Assembly (NCBI RefSeq): GCF_004535825.1
Contig: NZ_SGVY01000001.1
Coordinates: 124,001 to 188,000 of the forward strand
Reading direction: 5' to 3'
Origin: Segatella hominis
GTDB lineage: Bacteria > Bacteroidota > Bacteroidia > Bacteroidales > Bacteroidaceae
Length of the DNA: 64,000 bases
Shown here: one piece after another, positions 37,495 to 45,062 of the stretch
Position numbering within the stretch: the first letter of the stretch is position 1
How the letters are laid out: every line of letters starts with the position of its first letter
Made by a program: the position numbers and the translations under genes
The notes under the pieces: generated by a model
What the model was told of the DNA's origin: nothing
What the model saw: the letters and a program-made list of their open reading frames with translations, nothing else
The model's database searches: none

Positions 37495-39282
37495 ATGGAT
37501 AGTAATATCACAAAGAAGAAAAATGCCAAGCGCGAATACATTTATCGCAAGCGCATCCCTTACGGAATCATGAACTTCGTTACCGTGAGAAGAGACGACT
37601 GCTATTATGTAGATAAGACAGATTTTATAGAAGAAATAGAAAGATCCAACATGTATTTCTTCTATATCCGCCCTCGTCGTTTCGGCAAGAGCCTTACCCT
37701 CTCCATGCTCAAACAGTATTACGACATCAATATGGCTGATAGGTTTGAGGAACTGTTTGGAGGATTGTATATCGGCGAGAATCCTACACCTGAGCATAAT
37801 ACCTATCTGATTATCTCGCTCAACTTTGCCGTGGTGGATGCCAATCTTGAGAATTACAAGAAGGGACTCGATGCACATTGCAACACAGAGTTTAACTACT
37901 TCTGCGATGTGTATGCACAATATCTGCCTGCCAACATCAAAGAAGAGATGAACAGGAAGGATGGCGCAGTAGAACAGTTGGACTATCTTTGCAAGGAATG
38001 TAAGAAGACAGGACAGAAAGTGTATCTCTTTATTGATGAGTACGACCATTTCACGAATACTATCCTGGCAGAACCAGACTGTCTCAACAATTATCAGGCA
38101 GAAACTCATGGCATGGGTTATCTCCGTAAGTTCTTCGACACCATCAAGTCGGCTACCGATTCCACCTTAGAGCGGGTTTTCGTAACGGGCGTCAGTCCTG
38201 TTACCATGGACGATCTGACCAGCGGTTTCAACATCGGCACCAACTATTCCCTTTCATACGAATTCAACGAGATGACGGGCTTCACGGAAGAAGAGGTGCG
38301 CGAAATGCTCACTTACTATACCGAAACCCTCCATCTCCACAACTACACCGTGGATGAATTGATAGACCTGATGAAACCATGGTACGATAACTATTGTTTT
38401 GCAAAGGATTCATACGGCGAAACCACCATGTACAATTCCAACATGGTGCTCTATTTCATCGATAATTATATCAGAAACCGAGGAAGACTTCCTAAGAATA
38501 TGATAGAGGAAAACATCCGACTGGATTACAACAAGCTCCGTATGCTCATCCGCAAGGACAAGGAGTTTGCCCACGATGCCTCTATCATCCAGCAACTGGT
38601 AGAAAACGGCTTTGTGGCTGGCGAGCTCAAGACCGGCTTTCCTGCCGAGCAGATAGGCGACCCGGATAATTTCGTGAGTCTGCTCTACTACTTCGGCATG
38701 GTTACCATCGCAGGAAATTATCAGGGAAAGACCAAGTTCGTGATACCAAATGAGGTGGTGCGAGAGCAGCTGTTCAAATACCTTCTCGACACATACAAGG
38801 AGAACGACTTGCAATACGATTCCTACGAAAAAGGAAACTTAGAAAGTGCCTTGGCATATTGTGGAGAATGGAAGCCTTATTTTGAATATATCGCCGACAG
38901 TCTGCATAAATATTCATCCCAGAGAGATCATCAGAAGGGGGAATATTTCGTGCACGGATTCACGCTTGCCATGACTTGCGACAACAAGTTCTACCGTCCG
39001 ATATCCGAAAAGGACACCCAGGAAGGCTATGCCGATATCTTCCTCTGTCCGCTTGTTGACAACTTCAGCGATATGCAGCATTCCTACATTGTAGAGTTCA
39101 AATATGCCAAGTCTAAGGATACCGCTGCGCATATAGAACAACTCAAGCAGGATGCCATCAGGCAAGTGAATAGATATGCAGAAAGCGAAGTAGTAACTTC
39201 TGCAATCAAGACCACGCAGCTACACAAGATTATCATAGTGTATAAAAGCACGGAAATGGTGGTTTGCGAGGAAGTGAAATAA
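37495..39282 (+). CDS. AAA-ATPase-like protein with PD-(D/E)XK nuclease domain (second copy)
   Basis: 595 residues, same architecture as its neighbour but a diverged paralogue, not a recent duplicate. Seen: GIMNFVTVRRDDCYYVDKT, RPRRFGKSLTLSML near residue 60, LFIDEYDHFTN near 178, FVTGVSPVTMDDLTSG, and C-terminal DIFLCPL plus YIVEFKYAKS giving the nuclease Asp and E-x-K. An 87-bp gap with its own promoter separates the two copies. Confidence 0.85.
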   Translation: MDSNITKKKNAKREYIYRKRIPYGIMNFVTVRRDDCYYVDKTDFIEEIERSNMYFFYIRPRRFGKSLTLSMLKQYYDINMADRFEELFGGLYIGENPTPEHNTYLIISLNFAVVDANLENYKKGLDAHCNTEFNYFCDVYAQYLPANIKEEMNRKDGAVEQLDYLCKECKKTGQKVYLFIDEYDHFTNTILAEPDCLNNYQAETHGMGYLRKFFDTIKSATDSTLERVFVTGVSPVTMDDLTSGFNIGTNYSLSYEFNEMTGFTEEEVREMLTYYTETLHLHNYTVDELIDLMKPWYDNYCFAKDSYGETTMYNSNMVLYFIDNYIRNRGRLPKNMIEENIRLDYNKLRMLIRKDKEFAHDASIIQQLVENGFVAGELKTGFPAEQIGDPDNFVSLLYYFGMVTIAGNYQGKTKFVIPNEVVREQLFKYLLDTYKENDLQYDSYEKGNLESALAYCGEWKPYFEYIADSLHKYSSQRDHQKGEYFVHGFTLAMTCDNKFYRPISEKDTQEGYADIFLCPLVDNFSDMQHSYIVEFKYAKSKDTAAHIEQLKQDAIRQVNRYAESEVVTSAIKTTQLHKIIIVYKSTEMVVCEEVK

Positions 39283-39285
39283 TCA

Positions 39286-39330
39286 CAAGGCGTACGCTCC
39301 TCTGAACGAGGGAACGTACGCCTTGTTTAT
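39286..39330 (+). terminator. Terminator after the second AAA gene
   Basis: Perfect 11-bp inverted repeat CAAGGCGTACG / CGTACGCCTTG (39286-39296, 39315-39325), then TTTATTTTATT. The right arm continues into the amidase remnant. Confidence 0.85.
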
Positions 39331-39331
39331 T

Positions 39332-39456
39332 TTATTCCCCACCCCCTTTCTCAAAATAGGAATCTAATTCCTTCTTCACATCGAAACAAGGACAGGCTTT
39401 GGTGGAAAACTCGTTGTGGACGTGGATAGTGAATACGGGGAATAATTTTGCCCAGA
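39332..39456 (-). pseudogene. Remnant of N-acetylmuramoyl-L-alanine amidase (left copy)
   Basis: Leftward reading gives only the last about 40 residues of a T7-lysozyme-like amidase: HVHNEFSTKACPCFDVKKEL followed by an EKGGGE end and stop. The conserved GH of the HGH motif is already VH. No start, no catalytic N-terminus. The same 3' end occurs at 50856-51039, in the same orientation, on the far side of the CRISPR-Cas locus. Confidence 0.7.
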
Positions 39457-39591
39457 AATGACTTTGACCAAATGACCGATCGTAGTATGCATTGTCAAGA
39501 GACGTTTTGGTGATTTATAGCAACTGAACCTAATATCTATATTTTTAGTTAAATAACGTTATCAAAAAGTTACACTTTAAGAGATAATTTG

Positions 39592-39599
39592 TATATTTG
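39592..39599 (+). promoter_or_regulatory. -7 box at the head of the ImmA-cas operon
   Basis: TATATTTG, 21 nt before the ATG at 39621. It argues against the in-frame Met at 39597, which would overlap the box. It is the only clear promoter motif before cas6. Confidence 0.55.
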
Positions 39600-39620
39600 T
39601 CATCAAAAAAAAGAATCATA

Positions 39621-40619
39621 ATGACAAAAGACCAATTTCCAATTCGATTACATGAAGCAAGAATGATGATGGGACTAAGCATGGATAAGCTGGTAGAGCG
39701 AACAGGCGGAGCCATCACCAAGCAGAGTATATCTCGGTATGAAAGAGGCATCATGCGCCCAAAGAGACCGGCATTGTTGGCCTTGGCTAATGCCCTGCGC
39801 ATCAGTGAAAAATATTTTTGGGGAACCAATATAGACATAGATATGCCTACGTTACGAACAAATGCCAATGGCAAAATTTCAGAAAAAGAACTGTTGGCAT
39901 TGGAAGCCAAACTTTCTTTTTGGGCAGAGCAATATTTAGAGAAGGAGCATAAGGCAGGTTTCAGTTCCACCTTTAAGAATCCCGTTTTAGGGACGAAAAT
40001 CTCAACTTTGGAGGATGCCATACAGGCAGCAGACCTTTTACGAGAGAAATGGTGTTGTGGTGACGGTCCTATAGCCAGTGTTCTTCGTTTATTAGAAAGA
40101 AAAGAAATCAAAGTGATGTCAGCAGAATTGCCAGAATCCGTTTATGGATTAAGCACCTGGGCAAATCACAGATATCCTCTGATCGTACTTGATATGAGAT
40201 CAAGCAAGACTACAGTAGAAAAGCTTCGTTATACAGCCATGCATGAGTTGGCTCATTTGCTCTTTTCATTTCCCGACAATCCTTCATTATCTTTGGAGAA
40301 ACGTTGTGATTTGTTTGCAGGTTACTTTATTCTCCCCAAGAAGACATATATAGAAGAGATGGGAGGAACCCAAAGGACGAATATATCCTTGGAAGAAATG
40401 ATAGATCTTAAAAATGTCTATGGTTTATCACTTCGTGCTTTGATTCTCAGTGCTCGTGACTTTGGCATCATAGAAACAGAATACAAACGATGGTGGTATG
40501 CAGAGTATCTGGAAGATAATCCATGGGAATCGGGCTTAGGACATTACGCTTATCCAGAAACGATAGGTAGAGAAAAAAGAGTGGAAACAATAATAAAATA
40601 CAAAAAAGATGAAGTTTAA
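39621..40619 (+). CDS. XRE-family regulator fused to ImmA/IrrE-type metallopeptidase, first gene of the cas operon
   Basis: 332 residues. An N-terminal helix-turn-helix (about 8-60, MMGLSMDKLVERTGGAITKQ then SRYERG) is followed by an ImmA/IrrE (DUF955) peptidase with the zinc motif HELAH in TAMHELAHLLFSF near residue 203, and a final Trp/Tyr-rich segment. Family members act in stress response or cleave phage/ICE repressors, and some work as antitoxins. The last 11 nt overlap the start of cas6, so it is translated with the CRISPR machinery. Inference: it may sense or relieve repression of the locus. No partner toxin gene is visible. Confidence 0.85.
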   Translation: MTKDQFPIRLHEARMMMGLSMDKLVERTGGAITKQSISRYERGIMRPKRPALLALANALRISEKYFWGTNIDIDMPTLRTNANGKISEKELLALEAKLSFWAEQYLEKEHKAGFSSTFKNPVLGTKISTLEDAIQAADLLREKWCCGDGPIASVLRLLERKEIKVMSAELPESVYGLSTWANHRYPLIVLDMRSSKTTVEKLRYTAMHELAHLLFSFPDNPSLSLEKRCDLFAGYFILPKKTYIEEMGGTQRTNISLEEMIDLKNVYGLSLRALILSARDFGIIETEYKRWWYAEYLEDNPWESGLGHYAYPETIGREKRVETIIKYKKDEV

Positions 40620-41391
40620 AATCACATTAAAAATAAATAGGAAATTTGGTGACTTGCTGCCCTTTAATTATCAGTACGAGCAGTCGGCAGTCATTTATCG
40701 CATATTGGCGCAAGCTGATACGCAATATTCATCATGGCTTCATGAAAATGGCTATCTCTTACATGAAAGAAAGAGGTTTAAGCTATTTTGTTATTCACCC
40801 TTCATCTTTGAGAAAGTAAGACCTTTGCCTGAAGCGGGGTGCTTGAATATCATTGGCGAAAAAGTGGTATGGTACATTAGCTTTATACCAGAGAAAAGCA
40901 CCTTTGAATTCATTCAAGGAATATTTGCCCATCAAAGCTTTACTATTGGCAATAAGGAACATCGTGTTGCTTTTGATGTTATTGGAGTAGAGGCTATGCC
41001 TATGCCACAATTGACAGAACAGATGGCTTTCCAAGCTATGTCTCCTATTTGTGTCAAGTTGCATGAAGACTACAAAACGCAATATTTGTCACCAGATAAT
41101 CCCATGTTTGCTGACGGCATATTAAAGGGATTGAAAGCAAGATATGAGAGCATTCATGGGCAACCATTTGATATGAATGACAAGGAGTTTTCATTCGAAT
41201 TGACAGACAATAAGGTCAAGTCGAAGTTGATAACAATAAAAGCCAATACTCCATACGAATCAAGAGTACGTGGATCTCTCTGCTCCTTCCGTATGAAAGC
41301 ACCTTTAGAGTTGATGAAGATTGCTTATGAAGGAGGAGTAGGAGAACAATGTTCACAGGGTTTTGGATTTATAAAGAATATAGAATTATGA
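40609..41391 (+). CDS. cas6: Cas6 CRISPR RNA endonuclease
   Basis: Cuts precursor CRISPR RNA within the repeat. 260 residues, ferredoxin-like. Seen: N-terminal FNYQYEQSAVIYRILAQAD, and the C-terminal glycine-rich loop GGVGEQCSQGFGFIKN characteristic of Cas6. The catalytic His is plausibly H32-H46-region HENGYLLHER. It overlaps both neighbours (11 nt with the ImmA gene, ATGA with cas8). Confidence 0.9.
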   Translation: MKFKITLKINRKFGDLLPFNYQYEQSAVIYRILAQADTQYSSWLHENGYLLHERKRFKLFCYSPFIFEKVRPLPEAGCLNIIGEKVVWYISFIPEKSTFEFIQGIFAHQSFTIGNKEHRVAFDVIGVEAMPMPQLTEQMAFQAMSPICVKLHEDYKTQYLSPDNPMFADGILKGLKARYESIHGQPFDMNDKEFSFELTDNKVKSKLITIKANTPYESRVRGSLCSFRMKAPLELMKIAYEGGVGEQCSQGFGFIKNIEL

Positions 41392-43427
41392 GTTTAGATA
41401 CAGTCTTAAAAATCGGAAATATTTTGAGAAATTCAAAAGAGAAAATGAGTTTCTCAAATGCTATTGGATCTTGTCCTAAAGACAATAAAGGATGTTGGCC
41501 TTTTTGTCTTTCTCTTCCAGTAGACAAAGACTTTAATATTATTTTTGATAAGGTATCAGAAGTTCCTGAGAATAGAAGAAACAGTCTATATTATCTAATG
41601 TACAAAACTTCAACTAGTGATACTGTTTGTAGATATATATATGGTGATATTTATTATTCTTTCAAAGGTACATTGGGCAAGAATGGCTCCATAAATAAAC
41701 CAGTTGAAGGTGGAAATTATAGATTAGTAGAATCTCCAAGTTCCTTTGATAAAGGTACTGCAACATGTAACGAAATCTGTTCTTTATCTGGTTTTTCTCC
41801 TGAAGGAATAGATGAGTTTCAACAGATAAGAACAGGACTCGCAAAAGAACAGATACTGATAGAACGAATCCTCAAATATGCTCCTGCTATTATAAAATAC
41901 TTTGAAAATGTAAACGTTTCGTCCTTTAAGGAATATATTGAGAATGAAGATAACTTAAAGAATATTTGTTGCACTATAAATAAAGAAAACAACAAAAAAA
42001 AACTGGAGAAATTAAGTGAGGCTAAAAGTGACGAAGAATTGCTTATGTTAAATTCTGCGTCAATCTTTTTACATTTCTCTTATGAAGATGGTAATGGGGA
42101 TGAAAAGAGTTGGTATGATTTTTCCAACACGTTAGAACTTGTCATTCGAGAAATGCATAAGAAGTATGTTGAGGATATTAAAGAAAACAAGGAAAGACTT
42201 GTGCTGAAAAAGAGCTGCTGGCCTACAATATGTTCTGGTGATAAGAAAAATGACATACAATTTCCAAATTTTGATTTGGAAAATAGATACAAGACAAGAG
42301 CTTTTACAGAATCAGAGATAGAAGATCTTTTTTATGGAGTTACCTATGCTGCGAAGAATGGTAAGAATTTTTCTGATTCTAATTATAAACTTATAGTTTT
42401 GCCGTGTGGAGATAATTTGAAAGCCGAGGATTTGAAACTCTTTCAAGAGAAGAGAAATGAACCAGCAATAGTATCTGCCAATGAATATAAGGATGATTTG
42501 ATTTCGTCAATTTTAGAAGACAGTTCAACTTTTACATTCTTTGATTTCATTTTTGCAAGAAAAGAAAGAACCAAGCCAGATGATACTTATCTGATGGAAA
42601 TTTCAAATATAACACGGAGTAATCTGAATCGTGTAACATCAAGAATTTGTAAAAAGGCGTATCAAGTGTACGCAGGAAGAAATAAAGAGATAAAGGTAGA
42701 TATGTCTCTTTCTATCTGTTGTAAATCATTTTCCAATCTATTGGGAGATGTGCAATTGGATTCAACGGGAAAAGTAAAAATAGCCGCATCGAAAAAATAT
42801 GAAAGTCATATTCTCAAAGTGCTTCCTTTAATATATAAAGGAGATTATTATAATGACCCGTCTTTACTCCATTCGTTTGTAACTAATGTAGAGTCCGCTA
42901 TACGTTTAGGTGGTGGTCAGTTTTGGTATGAGATTTTGAAATATGATTTGATGTTCATATTATCAATACAAAATAATAAACAAAATAAATTTATGGAAAT
43001 TATTAATTCTGCAAGTTTTATGCTTGGCGTTAAAATAGGGAAAATGGCCAAGCCATTGAAGAAGGCTATTGGTTCTTTTGAAAAGAACTATGTGGGCTTG
43101 CTTTCAAGAAGGGTGTCAACAAAAGATGATTGCATCAGGTTTATATCTGATATTAGTCAGAAACTTGTAATGCATGACGGAATGTGGGCAACAATGTGTG
43201 CTGAAGTTTGTGATGACTTGGCAAATCTATCAGAATCTGAATATGACAAGGATGAATTGTCTTTCGGATTCTTGGATGGCTATTTCAAATATGAGCCGAC
43301 GGATAAGAAAAAAGATTTTCAGAAACGTTTAGAAAGAATCTTGGCTGATTATTCTGGCAATGAAGATTTAAAAGATGAAGTTAGTAAACTTAACTTGATA
43401 GTTGATGAAATAAACCATAAAAATTAA
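41388..43427 (+). CDS. cas8b: Cas8b, large subunit of type I-B Cascade
   Basis: 679 residues from the ATG at 41388, which overlaps the cas6 stop (ATGA); an in-frame Met at 41349 would extend 13 residues into cas6 and is less likely. Similar in layout to TM1802/Csh1-type Cas8: LKIGNILRNSKEK at the N-terminus, a Cys pair in CPKDNKGCWPFC, helical C-terminal third (FDFIFARKERTK, GFLDGYFKYEP). Role by family: PAM recognition and Cas3 recruitment. This protein class diverges fast, so the call rests largely on position between cas6 and cas7 and on size. Confidence 0.85.
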   Translation: MSLDTVLKIGNILRNSKEKMSFSNAIGSCPKDNKGCWPFCLSLPVDKDFNIIFDKVSEVPENRRNSLYYLMYKTSTSDTVCRYIYGDIYYSFKGTLGKNGSINKPVEGGNYRLVESPSSFDKGTATCNEICSLSGFSPEGIDEFQQIRTGLAKEQILIERILKYAPAIIKYFENVNVSSFKEYIENEDNLKNICCTINKENNKKKLEKLSEAKSDEELLMLNSASIFLHFSYEDGNGDEKSWYDFSNTLELVIREMHKKYVEDIKENKERLVLKKSCWPTICSGDKKNDIQFPNFDLENRYKTRAFTESEIEDLFYGVTYAAKNGKNFSDSNYKLIVLPCGDNLKAEDLKLFQEKRNEPAIVSANEYKDDLISSILEDSSTFTFFDFIFARKERTKPDDTYLMEISNITRSNLNRVTSRICKKAYQVYAGRNKEIKVDMSLSICCKSFSNLLGDVQLDSTGKVKIAASKKYESHILKVLPLIYKGDYYNDPSLLHSFVTNVESAIRLGGGQFWYEILKYDLMFILSIQNNKQNKFMEIINSASFMLGVKIGKMAKPLKKAIGSFEKNYVGLLSRRVSTKDDCIRFISDISQKLVMHDGMWATMCAEVCDDLANLSESEYDKDELSFGFLDGYFKYEPTDKKKDFQKRLERILADYSGNEDLKDEVSKLNLIVDEINHKN

Positions 43428-43431
43428 AGAT

Positions 43432-44355
43432 ATGAAGAAATCAGAAATTTTGTTTTTGTATGAAACATCATACAACATCCCCAATGGGGATCCATTTACA
43501 GGAGAACAACGTTACGATGAGGAAACGAAGAGAATCCTTGTTAGTGATGTTCGAATTAAAAGATTTATTCGTACATACCTTGAGGATATCGAAGGTGAGC
43601 ACATCTATGTCTCAGACAAGACTGGAGCTGGCAAAACAGATTCTAAAGGTGTATTAACTTGGATCATTGAGAATTGGAATTCCAATCAAAAGACCGACAT
43701 CGCTGAAATAATGAAAGAACTCATTGATGTAAGATTGTTTGGTGGTATATCAACGCTAGAAAAAAATATGAAAGTTGGTAAGACAGACTTTACAAATGGG
43801 CATGTGCAATTTACGGGACCTGTGCAATTTGCTTCCCTTAACCCTTCTTTGAATCGTGTCAACTTGAGAATGCACCAGAACACGTCACATTTTACATCTA
43901 AAGGAGATAAAGCGCAAGGTGCCATTGCTACAACAACTTTGGTTCCTTATTCTGTTGTTCAAATTCACGGATGGATTAATCCAACTGTTGCTAAAAACAC
44001 AGATTTGAAAGAAAATGATTTGCAGAAAATGTTTAAAGCTTTATGGTATGGAACAGGCGGGGAAGGAAGCTCTTTCTCTCGTTCAAAAGTCGGACAAGAT
44101 TCGCTTTTGTTGTTAATCATAGACTACAAAGAGAATTTTGACAAACTTTATGGAGTTGACAGAACCATAAAACTTGTGCCGAATGAAAGCTTGAAAGACG
44201 AGCAAATTCGTAGTATGGAGGACTATACTCTCGATTTCAGTAAACTCAAGGATCTTGCCAAGAATGACAAGATTGAAAAAATCAGATTCTATACAGAGAT
44301 AGATAAGATTAAGAATGAGCTTAATGGTGAGAAGTTTGAAGAGATGAGCTTATGA
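43432..44355 (+). CDS. cas7: Cas7 (Csh2-type) Cascade backbone
   Basis: Forms the filament that holds the CRISPR RNA. 307 residues. Seen: ILFLYETSYNIPNGDPFTGE with the typical NPNGDP-like block, the ISDVRIKRFIRTYLED helix, FTGPVQFASLNPSLNRV, and the glycine stretch YGTGGEGSSFSRSKVGQDSL. These match the type I-B Cas7/Csh2 group. It starts 4 nt after cas8b and overlaps cas5 by 4 nt. Confidence 0.92.
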   Translation: MKKSEILFLYETSYNIPNGDPFTGEQRYDEETKRILVSDVRIKRFIRTYLEDIEGEHIYVSDKTGAGKTDSKGVLTWIIENWNSNQKTDIAEIMKELIDVRLFGGISTLEKNMKVGKTDFTNGHVQFTGPVQFASLNPSLNRVNLRMHQNTSHFTSKGDKAQGAIATTTLVPYSVVQIHGWINPTVAKNTDLKENDLQKMFKALWYGTGGEGSSFSRSKVGQDSLLLLIIDYKENFDKLYGVDRTIKLVPNESLKDEQIRSMEDYTLDFSKLKDLAKNDKIEKIRFYTEIDKIKNELNGEKFEEMSL

Positions 44356-45062
44356 AAGGTTTTCAATTCAAGATAGATGGTAATTGGGCTCATTTTAAAA
44401 AGCCAGAGACCAACAACAATCCATTGTCTCATGACCTTATTCCTAAAACGGCATTAATCGGAATGATTGGTGCAGTTTTAGGAATTGAACGCGAGAAGAT
44501 GAAATCTCTTTTCCCTCAGTTGTCTGAAGACTTGTTGTATGGTGTTGAATTGCTAAAGCCTGTAAAAAAAGCATCATGTGGATTTACGTCTCACACGGCC
44601 ATAAACCCTACAGCTATTAAATCACCCAAAGCTTTTGAAATGCTGCGTGATGTTAGCTACAAGATTTGTGTGGGACTCAATGGTGAACGCTCTCAAAGTA
44701 TATTCGATGATTTTCAGAATGCAATTTTAGAAGGATATGCTGTCTATGACCCTTATTTGGGTATTGCTAACTGTCCAGCAGAATTGACTTCCATTAGTAA
44801 AGGAGAATTCATAACGATGCGGAATGGTGATTTTAAGACCAAAGGTTTCGTTATAGCGAATGAGCATAAGTTGAAAATAGTTGGCGATGACTTTCGAATT
44901 GGTTTTGACAAACTTCCGACATATCAGAATAATGATTTTTGGAATTTGCCAGAAAAATATGTAAACGTCATATACCCAGAATGCTCTTATATGCTTAAAG
45001 TAGAAGGAGATTATTGGGAATATATTCATGATAAAGAGATTGAACAATGGGTTTTGATTTAA
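44352..45062 (+). CDS. cas5: Cas5 (type I-B) Cascade subunit
   Basis: Binds the 5' handle of the CRISPR RNA. 236 residues. N-terminal FQFKIDGNWAHFKKPETNNN and PKTALIGMIGAVLGIE match the Cas5 strand-helix start; HTAINPTAIKSP and the EYxxYDPYLGIANCP-like region follow. ATGA overlap with cas7 and a 16-nt overlap with cas3. Confidence 0.9.
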   Translation: MKGFQFKIDGNWAHFKKPETNNNPLSHDLIPKTALIGMIGAVLGIEREKMKSLFPQLSEDLLYGVELLKPVKKASCGFTSHTAINPTAIKSPKAFEMLRDVSYKICVGLNGERSQSIFDDFQNAILEGYAVYDPYLGIANCPAELTSISKGEFITMRNGDFKTKGFVIANEHKLKIVGDDFRIGFDKLPTYQNNDFWNLPEKYVNVIYPECSYMLKVEGDYWEYIHDKEIEQWVLI

